A program made the position numbers and the translations under genes. A DNA stretch of 11,442 bases from Microbacterium sp. Lineage in GTDB: Bacteria > Actinomycetota > Actinomycetes > Actinomycetales > Microbacteriaceae. Where the stretch lies: contig QFPD01000027.1 in assembly GCA_003248845.1 (NCBI GenBank), forward strand, positions 1 to 11,442, written 5' to 3'. The notes beneath the pieces were generated by a model. It did no database searches. It was given only the letters and a program-made list of their open reading frames with translations, and was not told the DNA's origin. Shown here piece after piece: positions 1-7,140 of the stretch; position 1 is the first letter of the stretch, and the number at the start of each line of letters is the position of its first letter.

Positions 1-768
1 GACGCTCTGCGCCGGTACAGCCCGACGCTCATGGGACCCCCGCCGATCGATCTCGCACAGGCGTTGCGGATCGCCGACGCCGGCGACGTCGCCGAGCCGG
101 ATGGGCCGCGCGGCGAAAGCGAGCTGCGCGCCCGCGTCGGCACGCTGTCCGCGGCATCCGACCTCGTCGTCGCCCTCGGCGGCGACAACTCGATCACCTA
201 CGCGGTAGCGCAGGGGGCGGATGCCGCAGGGCTCATCACCCTCGACGCGCACTTCGACCTGCGTGACGGAGCCTCGAACGGCTCGCCCGTGCGCCGCCTC
301 GTCGAAGACGGACTCGATCCCGCGCGCATCGTGCAGATCGGCATCGCCGATTTCGCCAACTCGGCCGCGTACGCGCGGCGCGCCGCCGACCTCGGCATCC
401 GCGTCATCACGCTCGACGACCTCCGGCGCCGAGGTATCGACGACGTGGTCACTGAAGCTCTAGAGGTGGCGGGAGGCGGCAGAGCGGCCTCCCCCGACGC
501 GCGTCGCGGCATCCATCTCGACGTCGACGTCGACGTCTGCGACCGCGCCGTGGCGCCCGGGTGTCCGGCTTCGGTGCCCGGTGGACTGGCCGTGTGGGAA
601 CTGCGCGCGCTCGTGCGCGCTCTCGCGACGGACGCGCGCGTGCGGTCGGCGGACATCGTCGAGGTCGACGCGACCGCGGATGCCGCCGACGGGCGCACCG
701 TGCGCCTCGCCGCGCTGTGCGTGCTCGACCTGCTCGCCGGCGTGCACGCCCGGAAGGAGCACGCATGA
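1..768 (+). CDS. hutG: Formimidoylglutamase (ureohydrolase family), 5' end cut by window
   Basis: Likely formimidoylglutamase, which hydrolyses N-formimidoyl-L-glutamate to glutamate and formamide, the last step of the four-step Hut pathway. The frame is open from base 1, so the ATG at 31 is probably internal. The 255 visible residues are short of the roughly 300-320 usual for the family, so about 50-60 residues lie upstream. Ureohydrolase signatures appear in order: GGDNS at residues 60-64, DAHFD at 82-86 and DVDVCD at 176-181 followed by an AxAPG-like stretch. The usual manganese ligands are present (Asp82, His84, Asp86, Asp176, Asp178), but the first ligand, normally His in GGDHS or GGGHE, is Asn63. 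The specific function is inferred mainly from the adjacent hutI, hutU and hutH. Agmatinase or guanidinobutyrase is the alternative. The stop overlaps the next gene's start by ATGA. Confidence 0.82.
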   Translation, partial: DALRRYSPTLMGPPPIDLAQALRIADAGDVAEPDGPRGESELRARVGTLSAASDLVVALGGDNSITYAVAQGADAAGLITLDAHFDLRDGASNGSPVRRLVEDGLDPARIVQIGIADFANSAAYARRAADLGIRVITLDDLRRRGIDDVVTEALEVAGGGRAASPDARRGIHLDVDVDVCDRAVAPGCPASVPGGLAVWELRALVRALATDARVRSADIVEVDATADAADGRTVRLAALCVLDLLAGVHARKEHA

Positions 769-1232
769 CCACGCTCGTCCTCGTCCGACACGCGAAGAGC
801 GATTGGGGCAGCCCCGCGCTCGACGATCACGATCGGCCGCTCAATGCGCGCGGCCTGCGCGATGCTCCCGTCCTCGCTCGGCGGCTCGCCGTGTCGGGGG
901 TGCGCCCTCAGGCGCTCCTCTCCTCGACGGCTCTGCGCGCGCGGACCACCGCCGCGTTCTTCGGCGAGGCGCTGGGCCTCGAGCCCGAGCTCGACCCGGA
1001 GCTCTACGGCGCCCCGGCGTCGAGGATCCTCGGCGCAGCAGCCGCGCGCGGCGTCGACCGCGTCGCCGTCGTCGCTCACGACCCGGGCATGACGGTGCTC
1101 GCGGAGCGGCTCTCCGCCGGCGGCATCGGTCACATGACGACGTGCGCCGTGGCCACCTTCGTGTGGACAAATGACGACTGGGATGTCGCGGAGGCGATCG
1201 ACCCCGACAGCTGGACCTTCGACAGTCCCTGA
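765..1232 (+). CDS. SixA-type phosphohistidine phosphatase (histidine phosphatase superfamily)
   Basis: A 155-residue protein of the histidine phosphatase (phosphoglycerate mutase-like) superfamily, short SixA branch. SixA of E. coli removes phosphate from phosphohistidine on phosphotransfer proteins; the substrate here is unknown. Residues 1-9 form the first beta strand and the RHAK motif, with Arg8 and the nucleophile His9. SSTALRAR at 53-60 supplies the second conserved arginine (Arg58). VAHDPG at 103-108 holds the second catalytic histidine, His105. There is no signal peptide or membrane segment, so it is probably cytosolic. The ATG at 765 was chosen because it overlaps the hutG stop (ATGA) and follows a strong ribosome site, GGAAGGAG at 752-759, while the RHAK motif falls at the normal distance from it. 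A longer in-frame extension back to 561 only overlaps hutG and is not credible. The gene converges with hutI across a 31-base gap. Confidence 0.9.
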   Translation: MTTLVLVRHAKSDWGSPALDDHDRPLNARGLRDAPVLARRLAVSGVRPQALLSSTALRARTTAAFFGEALGLEPELDPELYGAPASRILGAAAARGVDRVAVVAHDPGMTVLAERLSAGGIGHMTTCAVATFVWTNDDWDVAEAIDPDSWTFDSP

Positions 1233-1263
1233 CGACCGCCTCCGACGGCCCGCCCCGCTCCGC

Positions 1264-2460
1264 TCAGCGCACCGGCATCCCGCCGCGGTACACCGCGTGC
1301 ACGAGCGGCACGCCCGGCCGGTACGCCAGGTGCGTGCGGGAGGGAGCCTCGAGCACCACGAAGTCGGCGCGGGCGCCGACGCCGAGGTGTCCGACGTCGC
1401 CCCGACGCAGGGCGCGCGCACCGCCCGCCGTCGCGGCCCAGACGGCCTCGGCGACCGTCATGCCCATTTCGCGGACAGCCAAGGCGACCATGAGCGGCAT
1501 CGAGCTCGTGAAGCTCGAACCGGGGTTGCAGTCGCTCGCGAGCGCGACGGTCACGCCTGCGTCGATCAAGCGGCGCGCATCGGGATAGGGGTGTCGCGTG
1601 GAGAACTCAACGCCGGGCAGCAGCGTCGCGACGACGTCGCCCGCGGCGAGAGCCGCGACGTCCGCGTCGCTGAGGTAGGTGCAGTGGTCGATGGATGCCG
1701 CGCCCGCGACGGCGGCGACCCGCGCGCCTGCGCCATAGCCGAGCTGGTTGCCGTGCACGCGCACGCCGAGCCCCGCGTCGCGCCCCGCCCGCAGAATCCG
1801 CTCGCTCTCGGCAGGTGTGAACGCACCGGTCTCGCAGAAGACGTCGACCCACCGGGCGAAGGGACGGACCGCGTCAAGCATGGGACCGCAGACGAGGTCG
1901 ACGTAGGCGCCGCGATCGCCCTCGTACTCGGCGGGGACGACGTGCGCCCCGAGGAACGTGACCTCGTCGGTGACCTCCGCGGCGAGGCGAGCGAGGCGCG
2001 CCTCCCCCGCCACAGTCAGGTCGTACCCCGTCTTCACCTCGAACGTCGTCGTGCCCTGGGCGTGGAGCTCCACGACGAATCCGGCCAGCCTCGCGCGCAG
2101 GTCGCCGTCGGTCGCGGCCCGAGTCGCGGCGACCGTGCGACGGATGCCCCCCGCGGCATACGGTACTCCGGCCATGCGCGCCTCGAACTCGTCCGCGCGG
2201 TCGCCGCCGAACACGAGGTGCGTATGGCTGTCGACGAACCCGGGCACGACGGCCCGTCCCCCCGCATCGACGGTCCGCTCGAGCCCGTGAGCGTCGGACG
2301 CGGCCTGCGCATCGGCCGCGCGCCCGACCCACGCGACGGTGCTGTCCTCGATCCGGATCGCGGCGTCGCGGATGAGGCCGGTCGCATCGGCGGGGTCGTC
2401 GCCGGCGCCGACGACGTTCGTCGTCAGCTCGCCGATCCCCGTGACCAGCAGGTTCGTCAC
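1264..2460 (-). CDS. hutI: Imidazolonepropionase
   Basis: Imidazolonepropionase, which hydrolyses 4-imidazolone-5-propionate to N-formimidoylglutamate, the third step of histidine degradation. At 398 residues it has typical family length. It is an amidohydrolase-fold protein: the metal pair HxH is His79 and His81 in [10 protein letters not shown], with further conserved residues at His173 (GAHVVP), His236 (HGNQ), His259 (DHCTY) and Asp310 in SDCNPGSS. The ends carry the small composite beta domain usual for these enzymes, with MTNLLV at the start and [10 protein letters not shown] near residues 362-371. The start is a GTG at 2460 that overlaps the hutU stop in a GTGA quartet. There is little Shine-Dalgarno sequence ahead of it, so translation probably depends on ribosomes finishing hutU. 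It is the last gene of the hutH-hutU-hutI operon, and I see no clear terminator in the 31 bases after it. Confidence 0.95.
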   Translation of the reverse strand: MTNLLVTGIGELTTNVVGAGDDPADATGLIRDAAIRIEDSTVAWVGRAADAQAASDAHGLERTVDAGGRAVVPGFVDSHTHLVFGGDRADEFEARMAGVPYAAGGIRRTVAATRAATDGDLRARLAGFVVELHAQGTTTFEVKTGYDLTVAGEARLARLAAEVTDEVTFLGAHVVPAEYEGDRGAYVDLVCGPMLDAVRPFARWVDVFCETGAFTPAESERILRAGRDAGLGVRVHGNQLGYGAGARVAAVAGAASIDHCTYLSDADVAALAAGDVVATLLPGVEFSTRHPYPDARRLIDAGVTVALASDCNPGSSFTSSMPLMVALAVREMGMTVAEAVWAATAGGARALRRGDVGHLGVGARADFVVLEAPSRTHLAYRPGVPLVHAVYRGGMPVR

Positions 2461-4121
2461 GGTGTGTCCAGCATCGGGATCGTCAGACCGCGCTCCCGGG
2501 CGACCTCGCGGGCGCGCGGATAACCGGCATCCACATGCCGCATGACGCCCGTCCCGGGATCGTTCGTGAGGACGCGCTCGATCTTCTCAGCGGCGAGAGC
2601 GGTGCCGTCGGCGACGGTGACCTGTCCGGCATGGATCGAACGCCCGATGCCGACGCCGCCACCGTGGTGGATCGACACCCACGACGCGCCCGACGCCGTG
2701 TTGAGAAGCGCGTTGAGCAGCGGCCAGTCGGCGATCGCGTCGGAGCCGTCCGCCATCGCCTCGGTCTCGCGGTACGGCGAGGCGACCGAGCCGGAGTCGA
2801 GATGGTCGCGGCCGATCACGATCGGACCCGCGAGCTCTCCCGACGCGACCATCTCGTTGAAGCGCAGCCCCGCGAGGTGCCGCTCCTTGTACCCGAGCCA
2901 GCAGATCCGCGCGGGAAGCCCCTCGAAGTGCACGGTCTCGCCCGCGCGCGTGAGCCAGCGATGCAGGCCGGCGTCGTGGGGGAAGAGCTCCATCACGGCA
3001 CGGTCGGTCTTCGCGATGTCCTCCGGATCGCCCGACAGCGCGACCCAGCGGAACGGCCCGCGCCCCTCCTCGAACTGCGGCCGGATGTAGGCCGGCACGA
3101 AGCCCGGGAACGCGAACGCCCGATCGAATCCCCCGAGCTCGGCCTCGCGCCGAATCGAGTTGCCGTAGTCGAACACGGCCGCGCCCGCGTCCTGGAAGCC
3201 GACCATCGCGGCGACATGCGCCGCCATGGAGGCGCGCGCCCGCTCGGTGAAGGACGCCGGGTCGGATGCCGCGGCATCCTTCCATTCCGCGACCGGAATG
3301 CTGATCGGAAGGTACGCGAGCGGGTCGTGTGCGCTCGTCTGGTCGGTGACGACGTCGATCCCGATCTCACCGGCGGCGTGACGCCGCAGGAGGTCCGGGA
3401 AGACCTCGGCAGCATTGCCGACCACGCCGACGCTGAGGGCGCCACCGGCGGCTTTCGCGGCGCCGACGCGTGCGACGGCGGCATCCAGATCGGTCGTGTA
3501 CTCGTCGAGGTAGCCGTGCTCGACGCGGCGCCGCAGCCGCGACTCGTCGACGTCGACGATCAGAACGACGCCGTCGTTGAGGGTCACCGCGAGCGGCTGC
3601 GCACCGCCCATGCCTCCCGCGCCGGCCGTGAGCGTGAGCGTCCCCGCGAGGCTGTCGCGCCCGAGCGAGCGTGCGACCGCAGCGAACGTCTCGTACGTGC
3701 CCTGCAGAATTCCCTGCGTGCCGATGTAGATCCACGATCCGGCCGTCATCTGGCCGTACATCATGAGGCCCTCGGCCTCGAGCTTACGAAACTCGGGCCA
3801 CGTCGCCCAGTCGCCGACGAGGTTCGAGTTCGCGATGAGCACGCGCGGCGCCCACTCATGAGTGCGGAAGACGCCGACGGGTTTTCCGGACTGGACCAGG
3901 AGTGTCTCGTCGGGTTCGAGTTCGTCGAGCGTGCGGATGATCGCGTCGTAGGCCTCCCACGATCGCGCCGCGCGGCCCGTGCCGCCGTAGACGACGAGGT
4001 CTTCGGGATGCTCGGCGACCTCGGGGTCGAGATTGTTCATGAGCATGCGCTTCGCGGCTTCGGCGCCCCAGCTCTTCGCGGTGCGCTCCGCACCGCGCGG
4101 TGCGTGGATCGGCTCTCTCAT
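2457..4121 (-). CDS. hutU: Urocanate hydratase (urocanase)
   Basis: Urocanase, which adds water to urocanate to give 4-imidazolone-5-propionate using tightly bound NAD+ as an electrophile. The 554 residues match the usual length of about 550-560. Family landmarks are plentiful: [11 protein letters not shown] at 45-55, GAGGMGGAQ at 167-175 in the NAD-binding region, DQTSAHDP at 260-267, FDYGN at 317-321, the conserved Cys407 in RICWLG, and [11 protein letters not shown] at 485-495. The ATG at 4121 is preferred over an upstream in-frame extension. It overlaps the hutH stop (ATGA), has a strong AAGGAGG site (complement of 4128-4134), and the [11 protein letters not shown]-terminus is normal for the family. 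It sits between hutH and hutI and shares 4 bases with each, so the three should be made in coupled amounts. Confidence 0.97.
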   Translation of the reverse strand: MREPIHAPRGAERTAKSWGAEAAKRMLMNNLDPEVAEHPEDLVVYGGTGRAARSWEAYDAIIRTLDELEPDETLLVQSGKPVGVFRTHEWAPRVLIANSNLVGDWATWPEFRKLEAEGLMMYGQMTAGSWIYIGTQGILQGTYETFAAVARSLGRDSLAGTLTLTAGAGGMGGAQPLAVTLNDGVVLIVDVDESRLRRRVEHGYLDEYTTDLDAAVARVGAAKAAGGALSVGVVGNAAEVFPDLLRRHAAGEIGIDVVTDQTSAHDPLAYLPISIPVAEWKDAAASDPASFTERARASMAAHVAAMVGFQDAGAAVFDYGNSIRREAELGGFDRAFAFPGFVPAYIRPQFEEGRGPFRWVALSGDPEDIAKTDRAVMELFPHDAGLHRWLTRAGETVHFEGLPARICWLGYKERHLAGLRFNEMVASGELAGPIVIGRDHLDSGSVASPYRETEAMADGSDAIADWPLLNALLNTASGASWVSIHHGGGVGIGRSIHAGQVTVADGTALAAEKIERVLTNDPGTGVMRHVDAGYPRAREVARERGLTIPMLDTP

Positions 4122-5701
4122 GGCCGTCCTCCTTCGGTGTCGTCGGTGAGGGATGCTGCGGCGCGTGCGATCTCGCCGGTGAGCACGAGTTCGGTGACGG
4201 CTTCGAGATCGGGACTGACGTAGCGATCCGGACCCGGTCCGGCGACGCCCGCGCGTCGCACCGCGTCGCGGACCGCGGCTGTGGCGGCTGCGGGCTTCAG
4301 CGGCGCGCGCAGGTCCAGCGCCCGGCACCCCGTGACGATCTCGATCGCGAGGACACGTGCGAGGCCGTCGATCGCGCGGCGAAGCTTGCGCGCACCCGCC
4401 CATCCCATCGAGACGTGGTCCTCTTGCATCGCCGACGAGGGGATCGAGTCGACCGACGCCGGCACCGCGAGACGCTTGAGCTCGGACACGATGCCCGCCG
4501 CCGCGTACTGCGCGATCATGAGACCCGAATCCACGCCGACCTCGTCGGCGAGGAACGGCGGCAGGCCGTTGCTGCGCGTGCGGTCGAGGGCGCGGTCGGT
4601 GCGGCGCTCGGAGATGGATGCCACGTCGGCGACCGCGATCGCGAGGAAGTCGAGGACGTACGCGACCGGCGCACCGTGGAAGTTGCCGTTGGATTCCACC
4701 CGACCGTCCGAGGTCACGACGGGGTTGTCGACGGCCGATGCGAGTTCGCGCGACGCGACGAGCGCGGCGTGGTCCACCGTGTCGCGAGCGGCACCGTGCA
4801 CCTGCGGAGAGCAGCGCAGCGAATAGGCATCCTGCACACGCGTGCAGAGGGCCGGATCGCGATGGCTCGCCATGATCTCCGATCCCGCGAGAAGCGCGCG
4901 CAGGCGCGCCGCCGACGCCGCCTGACCGAGCTGCGGCCGCAGCGCCATGAGGTCGGCCGCGAAGACGGCATCCGTCCCGAGCTGGCTTTCGACCGAGAGC
5001 GCCGCCGCGATGTCGGCGGTGTCGAGAAGGGTGCCGAGGTCGTCGAGGGCGAGGAGCAGCATGCCGAGCATGCCATCGGTGCCGTTGATGAGGGCGAGCC
5101 CCTCCTTCTCCTCGAGCACGAGCGGCGCGATACCGGCGGCGGCGAGCGCGTCGGCGGCATCCCTCTCCTCGCCGGCGGCGTCGCGCACCCGCCCCTCACC
5201 GAGCGCGGCGAGCGCAACGTGCGACAGCGGGGCGAGGTCCCCCGAGCAGCCGAGCGAGCCGTACTCGCGCACGATCGGCGTGATGCCGGCGTCGAGCATC
5301 GCCGCGTACGTCTCGACGACCACGGGGCGGACGCCGGTGTGGCCGGTGGCGAGGGTCTGCAGACGCAGCAGCATGAGGGCACGGACGACCTCGGGCTCGA
5401 CCTCGAGGCCGGTGCCGGCTGCGTGCGAGCGGATGAGCGACGCCTGCAGCTGCCGTCGGCGTTCGGGCGCGATGAAGGTCGTCGCCAGCGCCCCGAATCC
5501 GGTCGAGATGCCGTAGTGCGGTTCGGGGTCGTCGGCGAGACGCTCGATGAGGGCGCGGGATGCCGCGACCCGCGCCATCGCGTCGGGCGCGATCTCGACG
5601 CGTGCGCCGGATCGAGCGACGGCGACGACCTCGGGGGGGGCGAGCGGGCGGGAGCCGACGACGACGGGGATCGCGGTCGCGGATGCGGGGGCGGGAGACA
5701 T
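4118..5701 (-). CDS. hutH: Histidine ammonia-lyase (histidase)
   Basis: Histidase, which deaminates L-histidine to urocanate and ammonia and commits histidine to degradation. The 527 residues are close to the usual 510-520. Recognisable parts include YGISTGFG at 63-70, the MIO cofactor precursor [14 protein letters not shown] at 148-161, NGTDG at 206-210, QDAYSLRC at 290-297, GNFHG at 339-343 and QEDHVS at 426-431. The 4-methylidene-imidazole-5-one group would form from Cys152-Ser153-Gly154, where most histidases have Ala-Ser-Gly; Cys at this place is known from streptomycete HutH. The ATG at 5701 gives a family-like N-terminus but has only a weak GGA ahead of it. The reading frame stays open upstream without family similarity. 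It is the first gene of the operon, divergent from the IclR regulator. A run of eight C on the coding strand spans codons 21-23. Confidence 0.96.
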   Translation of the reverse strand: MSPAPASATAIPVVVGSRPLAPPEVVAVARSGARVEIAPDAMARVAASRALIERLADDPEPHYGISTGFGALATTFIAPERRRQLQASLIRSHAAGTGLEVEPEVVRALMLLRLQTLATGHTGVRPVVVETYAAMLDAGITPIVREYGSLGCSGDLAPLSHVALAALGEGRVRDAAGEERDAADALAAAGIAPLVLEEKEGLALINGTDGMLGMLLLALDDLGTLLDTADIAAALSVESQLGTDAVFAADLMALRPQLGQAASAARLRALLAGSEIMASHRDPALCTRVQDAYSLRCSPQVHGAARDTVDHAALVASRELASAVDNPVVTSDGRVESNGNFHGAPVAYVLDFLAIAVADVASISERRTDRALDRTRSNGLPPFLADEVGVDSGLMIAQYAAAGIVSELKRLAVPASVDSIPSSAMQEDHVSMGWAGARKLRRAIDGLARVLAIEIVTGCRALDLRAPLKPAAATAAVRDAVRRAGVAGPGPDRYVSPDLEAVTELVLTGEIARAAASLTDDTEGGRP

Positions 5702-5753
5702 GCGTCGATTCCATCGCGCTCGACACGCGTTCGACAGAGGATCCTGGCATTCT
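5702..5753. promoter_or_regulatory. Divergent hutH / hutR control region
   Basis: These 52 bases are all that separates the hutH start from the earliest likely start of the IclR regulator, so promoter elements for both directions must lie here or extend into the 5' end of the regulator gene. On the plus strand AGAGGA at 5736-5741 is a possible ribosome site for the regulator. TCGACA occurs twice (5720-5725 and 5731-5736), resembling -35 elements, but no convincing -10 pairs with either. I could not place a clear -10 for hutH. Confidence 0.5.
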
Positions 5754-6527
5754 GTGTCTGTGATCCCAGACAACGTGGTACCCGCGCCGCAAGTGCCCGC
5801 CGCCGACCAGACGCTGCGCATTCTCGCGTTCCTCTCGCGCCAGCGCGGCCCGATCGCGGCGCGCACGATCGCCGAGAATCTCGGCATCCCGCGCTCGAGC
5901 GTGTACCACCTGCTCGGCGTCATGGTGCTGCACGGCTTCGTCGTGCACGTCACCGCTGAGGGTCGGTGGGGACTCGGCACGGCCGCGTTCGAGCTCGCCG
6001 GCGGGTACGCGCGCCAGCAGCCGCTCGCCCGAATCGGTCGTCCGCTCGTGGCGGGGCTGGCCGACCGCACGGGTGAGAGCGCTCACCTCGCCGTGATGAC
6101 GGGCCGCGATGTGGTCTACATCGTCGAGGAGCGGGCACCGCGGAGGCCCGCTCTCGTCACCGACGTCGGCGTGCGTCTGCCCGCGCACCTCACGGCCACC
6201 GGGCGCGCGATGCTCGCCGCGCTCCCCCGGGAGCAGGTGCGGGCGCTCTACCCGGATGCGACCGCCTTCGCCGATCGGACGGGCCGCGGTCCGGGGCGAC
6301 CGGCGGAGCTGCGCGAGGTGCTCCGGGCGGTCCGGGCGGACGGATACGCGACCGAGGACGGGGAGGTGACTCCCGGGCTCCGCTCTGTGGGCGTGGCCGT
6401 CCGTGACCACGCCGGGTGGCCGGTGGCCGCCTTCGCCGTCACCTGGGAGGACGACGGACGTGATGCGGCCGCGATCGTGGCGGCGACGACGACGAGCGCT
6501 GATGAGCTCTCGCGCCGGCTGCGGTGA
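5754..6527 (+). CDS. hutR: IclR-family transcriptional regulator, probable regulator of the hut genes
   Basis: A 257-residue regulator with IclR architecture. The N-terminal winged helix-turn-helix covers about residues 18-80, with TIAENLGIPRSSVYHLL at 38-54 as the recognition region. The C-terminal effector-binding domain runs from about 95 to 250, including the LPAHLTATGRAML stretch typical of the family and a SVGVAVRD segment. Divergence from hutH and a hut-type operator at its own start suggest it senses histidine or urocanate and controls the hut operon, as HutR does in corynebacteria; no ligand can be read from sequence. The start is uncertain: GTG at 5754 is 12 bases after AGAGGA, and GTG at 5760 or 5775 would also spare the DNA-binding domain. 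If the operator is not coding, the 5775 start is the best choice. It converges with the YbaK-like gene. Confidence 0.88.
   Translation: MSVIPDNVVPAPQVPAADQTLRILAFLSRQRGPIAARTIAENLGIPRSSVYHLLGVMVLHGFVVHVTAEGRWGLGTAAFELAGGYARQQPLARIGRPLVAGLADRTGESAHLAVMTGRDVVYIVEERAPRRPALVTDVGVRLPAHLTATGRAMLAALPREQVRALYPDATAFADRTGRGPGRPAELREVLRAVRADGYATEDGEVTPGLRSVGVAVRDHAGWPVAAFAVTWEDDGRDAAAIVAATTTSADELSRRLR
5755..5772. promoter_or_regulatory. Putative HutR operator, inverted repeat TGTCTG-N6-CAGACA
   Basis: A perfect 6-base inverted repeat with a 6-base spacer. Its core, TCTGTGATCCCAGA at 5757-5770, agrees at 12 of 14 places with the motif TCTGwwATwCCAGA that I recall being reported for HutR, the IclR-type regulator of hut genes in Corynebacterium resistens. 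It lies 54-71 bases ahead of the hutH start and covers the candidate GTG starts of the adjacent IclR gene. This fits one site controlling the operon and autoregulating the regulator. The sequence is seen; the function is inferred. Confidence 0.7.
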
Positions 6528-6547
6528 CGGCGCATTCCACGGCCACC

Positions 6548-6579
6548 GCGTCCCTGCCTCGGGGCGTCCCTGCCGCGGG
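6548..6579. repeat. Two tandem 16-base units between convergent genes
   Basis: GCGTCCCTGCCTCGGG (6548-6563) is followed directly by GCGTCCCTGCCGCGGG (6564-6579), a 15 of 16 match. The second unit plus three bases can fold as GCG-CCC / GGG-CGC with one bulged T and a 6-base loop (6564-6582), just after the stop of the YbaK-like gene on the minus strand. It may serve as a weak terminator, but there is no T tract. This is the main content of the 55-base gap between the two convergent genes. Confidence 0.6.
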
Positions 6580-6582
6580 CGC

Positions 6583-7062
6583 TCAGTCGACCTTCGTGAC
6601 CGTGCCCCCGGTGAGACGGACGAGCTCGTCATAGGTCAGCGGGAAGACTGTGTGCGGAGTGCCGCCCGCGGCCCAGATCTCGGGGAAGGCGGCAAGCGCC
6701 TCGTCCACGACGGTGGGAAGCGGCGCCGGATGCCCCGTGGGCGCGACGCCCCCGATCGCCTGGCCCGTCGCCTCGCGCACCTGTTCGACCGTCGCCCGGA
6801 CGATGCTCGCGCGGCCGAGACGTTCGGCGAGCGCCGCGGTGTCGACGCGGTGCGCTCCGCTCGTCATGACGAGTAGGGGTGCGCCGTCCGACCAGAACAC
6901 GAGCGAGTTGGCGATCGCGCCGACCTCGACGCCCAGCGCGGCGGCCGCGAGCGCCGCCGTCGACGCGGCATCCGGCAGCACGACGATCTCGCCCGTGATG
7001 CCGGCCGCCCGCAGGGCGTCCTGAACGAGGCGGCTGCGCGGATGGAGGGAGTCGTCGCTCAT
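6583..7062 (-). CDS. YbaK/ProX-like aminoacyl-tRNA deacylase homologue
   Basis: A 159-residue single-domain protein of the YbaK / prolyl-tRNA synthetase editing (INS) superfamily, whose studied members clear mischarged aminoacyl-tRNAs in trans. The fold signatures are ANSLVFW at 51-57, a GGVAPTGHP substrate loop at 104-112 and AGGTPHTVFPLTYDEL at 132-147. Length is normal for a freestanding member. At Asn52 the characterised deacylases (E. coli YbaK, ProXp-ala) have the key lysine, as in a K-[ST]-L-V-F context, so the substrate or even the activity may differ. There is no signal peptide or membrane segment. The ATG at 7062 is supported by a TAGGCT box ending 7 bases before it, suggesting leaderless transcription rather than a Shine-Dalgarno start. 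It is divergent from the ATPase and convergent with hutR, and I see no functional link to either. Confidence 0.85.
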   Translation of the reverse strand: MSDDSLHPRSRLVQDALRAAGITGEIVVLPDAASTAALAAAALGVEVGAIANSLVFWSDGAPLLVMTSGAHRVDTAALAERLGRASIVRATVEQVREATGQAIGGVAPTGHPAPLPTVVDEALAAFPEIWAAGGTPHTVFPLTYDELVRLTGGTVTKVD

Positions 7063-7068
7063 GCGCTC

Positions 7069-7074
7069 AGCCTA
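7069..7074 (-). promoter_or_regulatory. -10 box TAGGCT for leaderless transcription of the YbaK-like gene
   Basis: On the minus strand TAGGCT (TANNNT) is followed by GAGCGC and then the ATG at 7062. That spacing puts the transcription start at or next to the start codon, the usual layout of leaderless genes in Actinobacteria, and no Shine-Dalgarno sequence competes. The box lies inside an 11-base palindrome, AGCCT-A-AGGCT at 7069-7079, that could also be a small operator. No clear -35 is seen. Confidence 0.55.
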
Positions 7075-7128
7075 AGGCTCTCGGGTTACACACGCCGACG
7101 GAGCGTGGCGCCGACGCCCTGAAGACGG

Positions 7129-7134
7129 CAGGCT
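7129..7134 (+). promoter_or_regulatory. Possible -10 box CAGGCT ahead of the P-type ATPase
   Basis: CAGGCT, then GGAGCC, then ATG at 7141 mirrors the spacing of the opposite gene's promoter but lacks the first T of TANNNT. The GGAG at 7135-7138 is only two bases from the ATG, too close for a normal ribosome site, while AGG at 7130-7132 is at an acceptable distance. Leaderless and weakly led starts are both possible. Confidence 0.3.
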
Positions 7135-7140
7135 GGAGCC

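Noticed and set aside
31..768. Complete hutG starting at ATG 31
   Set aside because: The frame is open and sensible back to base 1, and the protein would lack the first part of the ureohydrolase fold.
1233..1263. Bidirectional terminator between the phosphatase gene and hutI
   Set aside because: Only 3-base stems can be drawn in this 31-base GC-rich gap, so nothing supports a call.
1171..2523. 450-codon plus-strand frame over hutI
   Set aside because: Shadow of hutI, with no domain signature and no ribosome site.
4122..4403. N-terminal extension of hutU to 4403
   Set aside because: The extra residues are Arg-rich noise read from the hutH end. The ATG at 4121 has AAGGAGG and the ATGA overlap.
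2535..5959. Long plus-strand frames (2535-4223 and 4100-5959) over hutU and hutH
   Set aside because: They are antisense to complete, well-conserved hut genes and have low-complexity charged sequence only.
5702..6070. N-terminal extension of hutH to 6070
   Set aside because: It would overlap the coding part of the IclR gene and has no resemblance to histidase N-termini.
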